Source: Zeugodacus cucurbitae (taxonomy: Eukaryota; Arthropoda; Insecta; Diptera; Tephritidae). Taken from it: a stretch of 64,000 bases of DNA. Below are positions 38,065 to 49,128 of this stretch, one piece after another. Position 1 is the stretch's first letter, and every line of letters starts with the position of its first letter. The position numbers and the translations under genes are program-made. A model generated the notes under the pieces. That model ran no database searches, was not told the DNA's origin, and saw only the letters and a list, made by a program, of their open reading frames with translations. The stretch lies in NCBI RefSeq assembly GCF_028554725.1, contig NC_071670.1, positions 38,372,001 to 38,436,000 of the forward strand, given 5' to 3'.

Positions 38065-39211
38065 AAGGGTGTTTTTTTAGACATGTGGTTTTCAAGAAGA
38101 TATAAAACGCATATAATTTAAGGTTGTGGGAAAGAATTTAGCTTTATTATAAACATAAAGGTCTGTCAATTTGTTAGAAAAATTATTTCGGGCAAGTAAC
38201 CGTCTCGGCGGGCTCGAATAAATTTCAGCCGAGTGGTCCGATTTTCGACAAATTTTTGCAGCAATTGGCTCTGTGTTCCGGAGTAAGTCTGTTCAATTCC
38301 AGCTTTAGGCTACCTGACCACTGTAGTGTCTTTCAAGCAGAGGTCGCTGCGATCAAAGTAGCAGTGGACGCACTGCTCCGTATGATGACCTCCTTTAGAA
38401 AGGTATGTATTCACTCCGACAGGAGGGCGGCAATACTGGCATTGGAATCGATAACTAGTGTGGGACCCGGTCACCGCGGGATCGTTGGTAACTGTATAGC
38501 GGACAAGCTTGCAAGGCAGGGTACCCTAGCTACATTGACGTCGGAATGGAAGCGCATTGGTAGTCCATGGTCCACCTGCGCAAGAGCGCTGGAATGCAGA
38601 CCACGCATGAGCTCGTCAAACGCTGGTCAACTACCAGTACTTGTGCAGTGGCGAGGTCCTTTTGGCCCTCTGTGGAGCGTAAGCGGTCCTTTCAACTGCT
38701 TTCTCTGGACAAGGTCCATCTCAGCGCCATCATGGGTGTACTTACTGGACATTGTCCAATGGGTACCTATGCGGTGAGACTTGGGATCGTGGCAGATGCA
38801 AGTTGCCAAAGCTGTATGGAGGAAGGCGAGATGAAATCATCTAAGCATTTCCTTCTACATTGTCCAGCTTTTGCCAGACTGAGGTTGAAACACCTCGGAA
38901 GGCCTTTTTTCGGAGATCCTAGCGAATTGGCTAGAATCAATATTAGCCGTCTTAAGAAATTTGTAACGGATTCCAAGCGTTTTGCTGAATCTTAGAGGTC
39001 TTTGGTCCACAGGGAGTTTTATTGGTACCACAAAGGGCATCGTCAGGCTGTCTAAGTGAGATCTTCTGTTTTTGCAGAGATCTGCCTACAAACCTAACCT
39101 AACCTAAGTCTGTTCATTATGAAAGGGTAAACGAAACTGAGTATAAATTAAAAAAAAACTAACTCCGAAAAAGTAGTCTCATTGAAAAATACACGTCTAA
39201 AAAATACCCGT
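38065..39211. mobile_element. Tc1/mariner-type non-autonomous DNA element, split by a retrotransposon
   Basis: The left end AAGGGTGTTTTTTTAGAC (after TA at 38063-38064) is matched by the reverse complement of the right end, GTCTAAAAAATACCCGT (before TA at 39212-39213). With the retrotransposon at 38296-39104 and one target duplication removed, only about 330 bp remain. I see no transposase. The GGGTGTTTTTTTAGA end is one I recognise from insect Tc1/mariner-like elements, though the family name is uncertain. Confidence 0.65.
38296..39104 (+). mobile_element. 5'-truncated RNase-H-type non-LTR retrotransposon with 12-bp TSD
   Basis: The insertion is flanked by TAAGTCTGTTCA at 38284-38295 and 39105-39116. 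It starts inside the RNase H domain at FRLPDHCSVFQAEVAAIKV, a string also present in the element at 29718, so the two are related. IHSDRRAAI and GHRGIVGNCIADKLARQG follow with an internal deletion. A frameshift near 38550 moves to the frame of VHLSAIMGVLTGHCPMGTYA, a cysteine tail CQSCMEEGE and LLHCPAF, ending at 38995. The 3' UTR ends CCTAACCTAACC. It is dead. Confidence 0.85.
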
Positions 39212-39213
39212 TA

Positions 39214-39792
39214 GTTAAAGTAATATTCTTGACATATTGATCAGGTGGGACTATGTATTCATTCAATATCGGGTGAAATATACCAAGAATACCTCGGTAA
39301 TAAAAAATAATACATATATACATACATACATACATATATGCAATAAAATAAAATTTATTTCTGTTATATTAAGCATTTATATTTAAAAAATAATATACGC
39401 CAATTTGGAAAAATGCAGAAAACTGTTGACAGCGAGAAATCTCGAACAGGAAAATTAAAAGTGATTCGAAAACACATTAAATAAACGAGGTAACGAAAAC
39501 TATGATGCTACTCGCTCGGAAATTGTGAGCTTCTAACGGATATCACCTGAAACCGGCAGATAAACTTGTGTGCATTGTACTATATAAGCACACACGTACA
39601 AATGTTTAGCTGTATTTCCTTACTTCGATTCAATTTTATTTGTTCAGATAATTTTTGTAAAAAATACAAAGCCAAATTAAAACAAGACAACTATTTGCTA
39701 TAAAAATTATTATAAATTGGAAATCTGCGCAATATTAAATAAATAAATAAGCTGTATAGACGTTTAAAATTTTAAATTTTAAAGAAGAATAT
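39214..39792. other. Noncoding interval with an ACAT simple repeat near 39312
   Basis: AT-rich, with ACATACATACATACAT-type microsatellite near 39312-39340. No gene is seen. Confidence 0.5.
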
Positions 39793-39796
39793 TTAA

Positions 39797-40195
39797 GGGG
39801 TTTGGGGTAGTCAGAATTTTCAAAAAATCATTTTGCATTTTCGTTAAGTGTAATATGTGGCTTAAAAATATTCTTTGAAATTCTGAGGACGCCATTTTGT
39901 TAATTTTTGAAAAAAAAAAGAAAAAAAAACTTCGATCATGTCCAGGATTATCTGTTTATAAAACTATTTTTTCTTATCCGATTGATTTTAGATGAATATA
40001 CATGGACTTATGATTGTCCCCGCAAAGGACCTTTTTGAAACTGGTTCAACACAAACATCTATAACTTTGGAAATTATAAATTTTCAAGTCAAAAGATTGG
40101 GTAATAATGCATTTTTATTACTTTTATAAAATACCATGATTTAATAGCAAAAAAATTACTGATAATTATCATAATCTCTGACTACCCCTAACCCC
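39797..40195. mobile_element. TTAA-flanked MITE, 399 bp, piggyBac-like signature
   Basis: Terminal inverted repeats are GGGGTTTGGGGTAGTCAGA on the left and, reverse-complemented, GGGGTTAGGGGTAGTCAGA on the right, one mismatch in 19. Each end abuts TTAA (39793-39796 and 40196-40199), the piggyBac target. The interior has no open frame of note. A further end of the same type starts at 63929. Confidence 0.8.
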
Positions 40196-40199
40196 TTAA

Positions 40200-41176
40200 A
40201 GAATTCAATATTTTAAAGAATTTTTATAATTTTTAGTAGCAAAAATTATAAGATAAAATCTCAAAAATATAAAAAAAATTAATAAATGGATCTGCTATCC
40301 ACAAAAGCGATATCGGATTATACTATTTTTTCTGAATTTAAAAAATGTTGAAAAATTATAGTCAATCTACACAACGCGACCTGGGATTTGAATACTCATA
40401 ACACTGACTGCAAAGAAATATGAATATTTACGTGTATTGAAAGCATTTATTTATTATTATTCTAATAATCCAGTACTCATACTTAGCGCTTATTTTTATA
40501 AGTACATACTCATTTACATAATGAACAACTTATATTTGCAACTGCTTTTCGCTTATGGCGTCAGCTAATACTCACAACTGCTTATATGCTAAACTACTAA
40601 AAAGTAGCGAACAGCTTTATTACCGACCAAAAAAAAATTAAGTTTCGCTTAAACTAAACTTACAATAAATTCAATAATAAATTAGCGTACAAAATATATA
40701 TCTGTATGTATTTCTCACATTTGCAATTAAGCTTGGTGCGTGCGTAAGTATTTATGTATATCTATGTATATATGTATGTGTGTCTCACATACATTTTGTA
40801 TACAAATAACAACAATGCTACGACTTTTGTGCTTAAAATACTTAAAAAAGCCAATACTATGAATTTAAGTTAACGACCCTTGGGGTCAACATGTCGAATA
40901 TGTTGTGTAAACACAGAAGCATATATGTATGTATGTATGCAGACTTCATTGCAAGTATGTATGTATGTACATACATATGTGCTTACTGCTACAAGTAAGC
41001 CAATTCAAAGGTTAATTTAAATTTTAGATATGCTAATTGCTCGTAAGTCAAGAATTTTAATTAATTACCATATGTTGCTACGTTTTGTTAATTTGTTATT
41101 AATCATTTATAATATATTATATTGTGTATAAGCTTAGTTAATAACGCTTTGGTGCTATGGGTGTGTCACGACATGC
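40200..41176. other. Noncoding DNA downstream of the CASD1-like gene
   Basis: It contains TATGTATGTATGTATG microsatellite near 40925-40970. The part next to 41177 should be the 3' UTR of the minus-strand gene, but I could not choose a polyadenylation signal with confidence. Confidence 0.45.
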
Positions 41177-43933
41177 TTAAAACATGCCATCCGCGCGTCC
41201 CACCGGTATCAATATAATCAAAAATATCACGAAATTGCGCATGACCAACTTCCAGTCATTGGGCACTGCATATGGCAGCAGCGTTTGCGTTATGCGATGC
41301 ACTTCGTGCGATGCGCACACGAATATAAACGACGTTACGATCATGTTTAGAGTGGGAAAGCCAGGCAACAGCACTAGCACGCCATGCCGATCGGCGGCTA
41401 GCCAAATGTGGTATTGACAGATGAACAACTCCAGCGATATGCGACCGAACCACGCGAAGAATGTGGAGTAGCGCGTGCGCAATATGCCCGATATATTACG
41501 CAGCACAATATAGCCCACAATGGGTATGAAGACGATGTACGAGTGTATCTCTTCGCAATCCTGTTCGTTGCGGCAGAGAAACGAGAATGTCGTGTACAAA
41601 CCAACGCCAAGTAGCGCCAACAAAGTAACGGTGATGGATGTGCGTCGTGCAAAGAGGTTACCATGATTGTTGTCATCGAAAATACTATATTTTTGTGCGA
41701 TGTGAAAGCAAGCGGCCGATATCATGCCAAAGGTCACAGTGTAACGGTCCAATTTCCACTGATACCACCATTCGTGTATATCATCGTCGGTGCTCACAAA
41801 GAGCGCTTTCCACGGGCGTGTGAGGAAAATGCGTTCGAAGAACACTTCCGACATGAAGAGTATCGTGATGACGCTGAAGCAGCCAATGAATTTCGCAACC
41901 AAATACAGATAATGCAAAGGATGTGAATCCACTGATTGCGCGCTGATGCGTGGCGGCAGTGATAATACGAAGTAGATGACGAACATCCAGAATGTAAGTA
42001 ACGGCACAAAATAGTAGAATTGATAGGGACGATTCATGCAGAAACAGAGAACGACCGTAACGAAATTCAAGCGAAACATCACTTGAAAGAAACGCACAAA
42101 GGCCGAATTGCCACCGGTTTGCCACATATAGCTGAAATGCGTATAGCCCGTGATGAATAGATAGCTGCTGATCAGTAGTTTAATATGCATGTGTATGGAC
42201 AGCACACGATGCGCGCCCGTCATGTAGTAGATGAGCACGACAAGCATGATCCAACCTTTCAGTTCGTCAGTTTGGTCGCGATTCAGCACTTTTGTAAAGC
42301 GCGATTCTTCGGTAAAGAATATACCCAAAGCAAATACATAACCTACTGGTATCCAGAAACTAAACTCCGAGTAGTATTTGTTTTCCTTCATGAAGAAGTT
42401 GGTGCGATCGCAGAGATAGAAGTAGGCCATAATAATGCCTAGCATAGCGAGTGGTGTGAAGAAATCCATTACGGACAGCGCAAATGACGTTGAGCCATTG
42501 GACAATGAACCCGTCACTGAGGCGCTGGTAGGATGTAAGTTCTGATAACTTGGTATTTGTGTGAGCGGCGTATAAAACGTATGACCGCGCAAATGTAACA
42601 ACCAACGGCGCAGTAACATAACGCAGACCAGCGTAATACTAAAAGTATTTAGAGAATTGTGTAACAAGTAAACAATATTTTAACTTCATTTTCTACCTAC
42701 CACACACCGAAAATGGCGTAAGAAACAATCTGCAAAGTCGTGAAGGGTTCTGCGCTAGCGCAACACGTACCGTCATTGTAATTCATATAGTCGTTGCAGT
42801 ACATATTAAGCAAAATTTGGACCTCGTGTCGCAAACCTAAATCACTCAAACGGAAACCCTCAACTGCGCTGTCCACCAGACCGTTTGCTATTTGCCATGC
42901 CGCCTCCCACACGATGGCGTCGGAATAATGAAAAACAGATAAAGCAGCTTGGTTTAAACGATCGATATCGTCGTTGAGTACTGACTTCCATGGCGTCTGC
43001 GCCACTTTCTCCTCATTAATGCGATCTTGCAGTTTCCATAATACTTTTGTCTTGTGCGCCACAAATTGGTCGAATGGCACTACAAGACGCGTTAAGTTTC
43101 TCGTAAATTGTTTTATAAGTTCATCTGTTACATTGCCAGCCAGAAAGTTGCGATAGGTAAAACCCATAATGAGTATTACCGGTAATTCCTTGTCATCTTC
43201 TAATTTGGTGAGTGTGTCTAGCAAAGCCAAGTTTACCTGGCTAGTGTATATATAACGTGCACGTACATTAAGCTGTCGTTCTTCGAAATTATCATCTTTT
43301 GGCACGGCCAAAATTGTTGAAGAAATATTGTCATCGTCATTGGGGTGTAAATGATTTATAAAACTCTGATAAAGCTCTCGCATACTCTCATCACCAATGA
43401 AAACAAAGTTGTTGCGATAACCCCAAAAGGCTAAATAGCGGAGGCAGCGGCGCGTATCTCTTTATATAGGCAGAAATATAAAAAATTCTTCAATTTCAAA
43501 TAAGCAAGTTAAAGGGTGAAGTATTTTGTGTATAACTTTAGTGTGGAAGATGAATGACTAACAGAAAGGTGAAATATATACGTGTAATTGCGTTGTACTT
43601 ACGTTTCAGTATATTTATGCATCATGCAGCCATAAGGTTGCCATTCATTATCACCTTTGAAACGGCCTTTAGATAACAGCCATTGACAGGAATCGCTTCC
43701 TAAATATTGACAATATAAATATACATGTAGACATTTTTAAAAGATTTCTTTAGACGCTCACCATATTGCCAATTTAAAATACCATGATAGGCGACAAACC
43801 CAAGGACCAATAAAAGTGCTACTTTTTTAGCATTATTCGCATTCAATTGTTGAATGAGATGCTCTGCTTTAGAGGGCCGGGGCGATACGGAGGCATCACA
43901 GTTTAATGGATTCATTTCCAAAACCTCACTCAT
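41177..43933 (-). CDS. CASD1: CASD1-like sialate O-acetyltransferase homologue, 4 exons
   Basis: Exons are 43933-43762, 43699-43603, 43459-42701 and 42638-41177, joining in frame to 829 aa (human CASD1 is about 797). Human CASD1 is a Golgi enzyme that transfers acetyl to CMP-sialic acid. Its luminal SGNH/PC-esterase-like domain follows one N-terminal helix (here about residues 38-50), and a multi-pass Cas1p acyltransferase domain follows that. The second domain is very well preserved (FYLCDRTNFFMKENKYY, LNRDQTDELKGW, NRPYQFYYFVPL, SLELFICQYHIWLAAD). In the luminal domain the catalytic GDS motif reads IGDESMREL (residues 111-119), and the DGLH motif aligns with EGFR (290-293), so the serine, aspartate and histidine all appear substituted. 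Cysteines (C62, C82, C95, C311) are kept. It may act through the membrane domain only or on another substrate. The start is the first Met of the 5'-most exon. Confidence 0.92.
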
Positions 43934-44509
43934 TTCTAGAAAATTTCAACCCTTTACTTTTTACTTAAACTTAATTTCAAACCGAAAATGTACATTTTTT
44001 AAACGCGGAATAAATATTTCCAATTTTTCACACATAAATTTTCTATCCTAACTATGCAATTGTAATGAAATATAAATGAATGCGGAAAGAAAATTCTTTT
44101 TTGGATTATTTGTTTACACACCTTCCGGGGAGTGAACAGCTGACAACCAGTGCTGACAGGTTATATCAATGTTGGGTTCGAAAAATGCTTTTTAAAAACA
44201 AAACTAATTGGAACACAGAATATAACGTAAACATTTTTGTTATAACACCATTAAAATATAACATTATTTCATAATGTGACATTATTTCATAATTTCGCTT
44301 CCCGTCATAAAATTTAATTTTAGTTGCAATTTAATGTAGCGAGGTATGGTAGCACTTGAGAATATGTAAAACTTGGTATCACTGGCTATTCTATGCAATT
44401 TTGTATTTTTGCTTGTGCGGTTCTATTATTTTGAAGTAAATAGATTTGCACAAATTTGCAAATATAATAAAAACTTCTTATATGATATTCCAGTTTAAAT
44501 AAAACACAA
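43934..44509. promoter_or_regulatory. Head-to-head intergenic region, putative bidirectional promoter
   Basis: Only 576 bp separate the start codons of the CASD1-like gene (minus) and the 926-aa protein gene (plus), so both promoters and 5' UTRs must lie here unless there are unseen upstream exons. No clear TATA box is positioned for either gene. The short open frame at 44080-44274 is probably noise. Confidence 0.55.
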
Positions 44510-47500
44510 ATGCGTTGTTTGCATAAAGCGTTGGCATTGTTTGACCAAGAATCACCGATGGATTATTGCGAGGAATTCGACGATACAAAATCGGTATTGG
44601 CTTACTGTAACAAACATGTGAAGCCTTTCTCTAAAGTACATTTCCGTGGCGGTAAGTTATTTCCGTTTATTTCCTTATGATATTAAAAGTATAAAATAAA
44701 CCAAACATTTAACATTATTAGGCAATGATCTATTCATCAACGAATTAGTACGCCGTCTGCAGGAAACATTACTCGACCGGCAATTGATCGATCCGGAAAC
44801 TAAAAAACCATTAGCGAAGGCACATCAGAAACTGCGCAAAATTCTGATATTTTTGTTTGCCAACACCGATGCTACTTACAAATACAATTTACGCGAAGAC
44901 CCCACAATTGCACACGTTTTGGAACAGTGCCCTCTACTACCGAAATTCTTATTAATAACACTCGTTTGGGAGTTGCAACTAGACCAATTTTTCTACGAAA
45001 CACTCTCATATACACCGTGTTGGTTCGCTTTCCAATATTTCGAAACAGCTGCAGACACAATGAAATACATTGAAGATCCATATGAAGTTTTAGAAAAAGT
45101 AGAGCAACTAATGCGTGCCTTGCTCATTTGCATATCGCGTTCGGAATATCGCAAGATTGACATGGTGGATAAGAAAATCATTTACAACAAATTGTATGAT
45201 TACAGCATGAATTTACTGCGTCAATTCTATACACCTGACTCTGAAAAATTTAAGCAATTCAGTAAATTGCAATTTTTTCGTTACTCAGGATTTGCCTTAA
45301 AACACTTGCTACAAATGATCTTGTTTGCATTTGACTTATATGAAGCGCCAGAGAAGGCAAAGCCAAATATAAATGTAGATATTTATGAAATTTGTCAAGA
45401 AATATGTCCGCTAGTGCCAAATATTACAGCAGTTAAACCCTCGGATAAGCTTAAAGAGCAACAGTTAAAGATAATAAAAGCTCTACTCAATTCACTACAA
45501 TACAATGTTATGTTGGTTAAAATAGATGTTTTCATGTATTGGGTTGAAGTAGATATTACTCCCACTACGACACTACAATTATCAATTGGTGAAATGATTT
45601 ACGAAGTTGGTGAACGTATGCGCGCAAATTCTAAATTTGGACATGATGTCGAAGCGCAGCTAAAACTGCTGGCGATTAAACCTAAAACGCTCAGTGAGAC
45701 AATTGAAACTGCAACGTTGGGAGAAATCTTGCGTAACTTGGACGAAAATTCGCCGCAACACGTTAAAAAAGCATGGTTCGATGAGCTTTTTAATCGGTCC
45801 ATTGCGCTGGGTAACGATGAATGCCTGGAAGCCATCAAAGAACACATCAAGTTAATGACACTGCATAATTGTCAGCAGGCCTTACAATTTATCAAACAAT
45901 CATCGCAGCTTTCACAATTACAGGCTAGCGACAATGAAACTGAAGAAGGTGGCGGAGAAGGCGAAAATAGTGAGAAAACGCAAATAGATCGAAATGATTT
46001 TGAAACTTTGACATCATTAATGCTTTTGGGCATACAGAATTTTAAATCCGAAGATATATTACAATTGTTAACTTTTCAAACAAAATTATTCGGCAAATCT
46101 ACAAATATTTGCTGTCAAGACGACTACCAACGACGAGTAACCGAGTTTCTCAACAAATATGCCAATTCATTTGATTTCCAACAATTCCTTGTGCTCTGTT
46201 TCGAGTACCCCTCTCAAATGTGGAGCAAATTCTTTGAGTGTGCCTGCCACAATTCGGAACATGTACGCAACTTCTGCAAAACAGTACAACAATCTCGACC
46301 ATTTTCTAATATTTACTTTGACGAATTGCTCGAAAACGCAATGCATGATGCCGACAAGCTAAAGCAAAAGAAATTCCCTGAGCTTTTGTGTGAAATATAT
46401 TTTGTTCTCTACCATCCTTCGCGAAAAACAGAATTTTTGAAACAATTTATGAATAAAAATGTCAATGCATTCTTAGAAGCACAACGCTTTGGGCATTTGC
46501 TGCCAATTGTGAAGGCTTTGAATCTAATTGCAGCCCATGGCGAAACACAATCAAATAAACCATTAACATTTGGTGAAGTTACTGCACCGGTGTTACTGAT
46601 GGCTGCACAAATTATGGATAAAGCGCGTTGGGATCTGATCACGTATACAGATGAACGAGACGAATTGGTGCGTGAATGTATACAATTTATACAATACACG
46701 TCCAAGAGATTTCTACCAGTAGCAACAGAAAAAGGTGAGTACTGTAAATTTAACATAAATATTATTTAAATTAATAAATATTTTAAAATAATCTAAATAC
46801 TTTATTTCTGTCACTATAGATCGCAAATGGATTACCAAAGTAATTAAGGATTCGTATCGACCCATAACACAGTATTATTTTCAAAAATTCTCACAGACAC
46901 CAGACCAACCGCCGATCGACTTCGATCGTTTTCTCATACGTTTGGAAATTGAGGACAAATCAGAGGCTGAAATGTTTCTTATTATTGTAAGTGATGTAGA
47001 TTACTTATGTTACTAAATCTGTAAACTAATTTAATTTTTTTTATTTGCCTTAGAATTATGTACGTTGCACCATGAAAGAGACTGAATGGCTGGCCCGTAG
47101 TGAGCGTCTCCTGCCACACATTTCCGATGTGCTCATAATTTTAAGTGGCGTTGTTGTTGAAACAGACAATCCAAATGCTATCAATAACTATCGCCACTGC
47201 CTAACAAATTATGCAAATATTGTAGTAAAATTTGTATTGCCACCCTTGAAAAACGATACGAAAAAAATTGAAAAATTAATGCTCAAAGTGTTGAAAATTA
47301 TAGAATCAGCACCAACGCAATTATATGAAGAAGTCTTTATGAGTTTTACGCCTTTACTTCTGGATATAATGCGAAATTGCGCGCATCCATTGAAAGACGA
47401 GGATAACGTAGTGAAATCTGTGCGCAAATTCATTGGTAGCATGAAAGACTGTCAAGGAAAAGAACTGTTCTTGGAAAAGTTCCAAGCATTAGTAACTGAA

Positions 47501-47512
47501 CTATTAACCTAA
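44510..47512 (+). CDS. Uncharacterised 926-aa helical (ARM/HEAT-like) protein, 4 exons
   Basis: Exons are 44510-44651, 44722-46734, 46820-46986 and 47054-47512, with short introns (70, 85 and 67 bp), GT-AG borders and a continuous frame. I do not recognise the family. The sequence is leucine-rich and almost all predicted helix (for example FLLITLVWELQLDQFFYE, KHLLQMILFAFDLYEA, LMLKVLKIIESAP). It has no signal peptide, no membrane span and no obvious catalytic motif, which suggests an ARM/HEAT-type solenoid scaffold. An acidic low-complexity loop, DNETEEGGGEGENSEK, lies near residues 442-457. It is transcribed away from the CASD1-like gene and ends about 1.6 kb before Vap33. AATAAA at 47844-47849 is a candidate polyadenylation signal. 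Gene structure is confident; function is unknown. Confidence 0.85.
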
Positions 47513-49128
47513 ATTCGACTACCTTTGCTATTTGTTGAAAGTAAATTGAATTACTTTAATTTTCATTAAATTTCAGCGCCCTATGAATTAAATTCTGAAA
47601 AATAACTGTGAATACAATTTTTGTTATTAAATTTCTAAATATTAATTTTTTTTGTTTAAATTATAAAATATTTGAATTTGAATTGTTTATGCAAGTACTT
47701 CTAAATTCCTACCTCTTGCGAAAATGGGTAAAAAAATTGGTTGGTACAACAAATATATAATTTATTATATGAACGTAATACAATTTTGTTTGAATAAAAA
47801 AATTAGTGAAAATAAGTTTAAATAAGTATCAAATAAATATTCAATAAAGAATATTATGGATATAAAACTCTTCTATATTGTTAAAATATATTTTACCGCA
47901 AATATGTAGCTTACCGTATTGGCGATTACCACTTCAATAGCTCAAATTTTATTTTCAGCAAACTCTTCAATCCTGAACAGAAACAAGTCACCGAATCAAT
48001 CCGGAAGCCAATTCATTCAATTCTACAATTACTTTACACTACTCCCATTGATTTACGAAACACCCACTTTCGAAAACTTTTGGTTATCGTTTTTTGAAAA
48101 GTCTATTGATTTGTATCTATTTCCTATGAACAAACTGGCGGGTATTTTGACAGTTGCATTTAAATCAATAATGGCGGGAAATTAATTATTTTGCATTTAT
48201 GCAATATTAAAAAAAAAAATTATTTTTACGTTAGAAAAACTTCATTAGTTATGCCATAATCTCTTAATAAACACTTGTTAAAATTTCTGGAAATAATTAA
48301 AACTTAACTTAACTTAAAAATGCAAAAACACATTACATTTCTATTCCATTTTTCAAACAATTAAATTATTAATTAAATAAAATTATTATCACTATAATAC
48401 AGTTACTACTGTATGTGTATAAAATAATTATTATATTATAATTTTATAAAAGTCTATTCTATTCAATGAAAATACTTCCTAATAATTATTAACAATTTCA
48501 TTTGCGATAATTTTATTTTTCCTCCACCCATGCAACCCTAAATGCCCCTCAAGTGAACATGCTCACGGCGAAAAATTTATTACGGCAAATTCTTACCAAG
48601 AATACGGCGAATAATTCAAAATGACGCATGCGTTGCAAAATTTTTACTTGCCAAAAAATTGATGAGCGAATCGGAGGTGCAGCAAACGAGTAAAAAGCGA
48701 ACTAGCAGAATTGTGGAAATAAGTGTCTAAATGCTGATCAATTTATTTTAAATTTCTAATATTTTGCTCGTGGCATAAAAGGTAAATCGGCAAATTAATC
48801 GAAAGAAAACCTACGACGACAAATTTGAGCTGTAAAACACGCAAGTGGAAGAAGCATAGCCAGAAAATAGCAGCATAAAAAAGCGCAGTAGCAGCATTAT
48901 TGGTAGGGGCCGAAACGCATTAGTTGCCAGTGAAGAAAAAAAAACTGGGCGAAAAATTAAAGGAACTTATTAGGCGTCAAACGTGGATGTGTATAGTGAG
49001 AAAAATAAATAAAATTTCAGATAAATAAAAGTATACTTTCATACTTCATTGGATTATTTGAGAAGCGTCGGTAATATAAAAGCATCAAAACGGCAGCGAC
49101 TACAACCACCACACCACCAGCTTCTACA
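47513..49128. other. Intergenic region and 5' UTR of Vap33
   Basis: The left part holds the 3' UTR of the preceding gene, with candidate AATAAA signals between 47790 and 47850. The right part, from about 48600, should hold the Vap33 promoter and 5' UTR. A short open frame at 47919-48185 has no recognisable domain and no coding neighbours. Confidence 0.5.

Noticed and set aside
41398..42605. Several open frames opposite or out of frame with the CASD1-like exon
   Set aside because: They are shadows of a strongly conserved coding exon with relatively high GC at third positions.
47919..48185. 88-codon frame between the 926-aa gene and Vap33
   Set aside because: No domain, no splice partners, and surrounded by UTR-like DNA.
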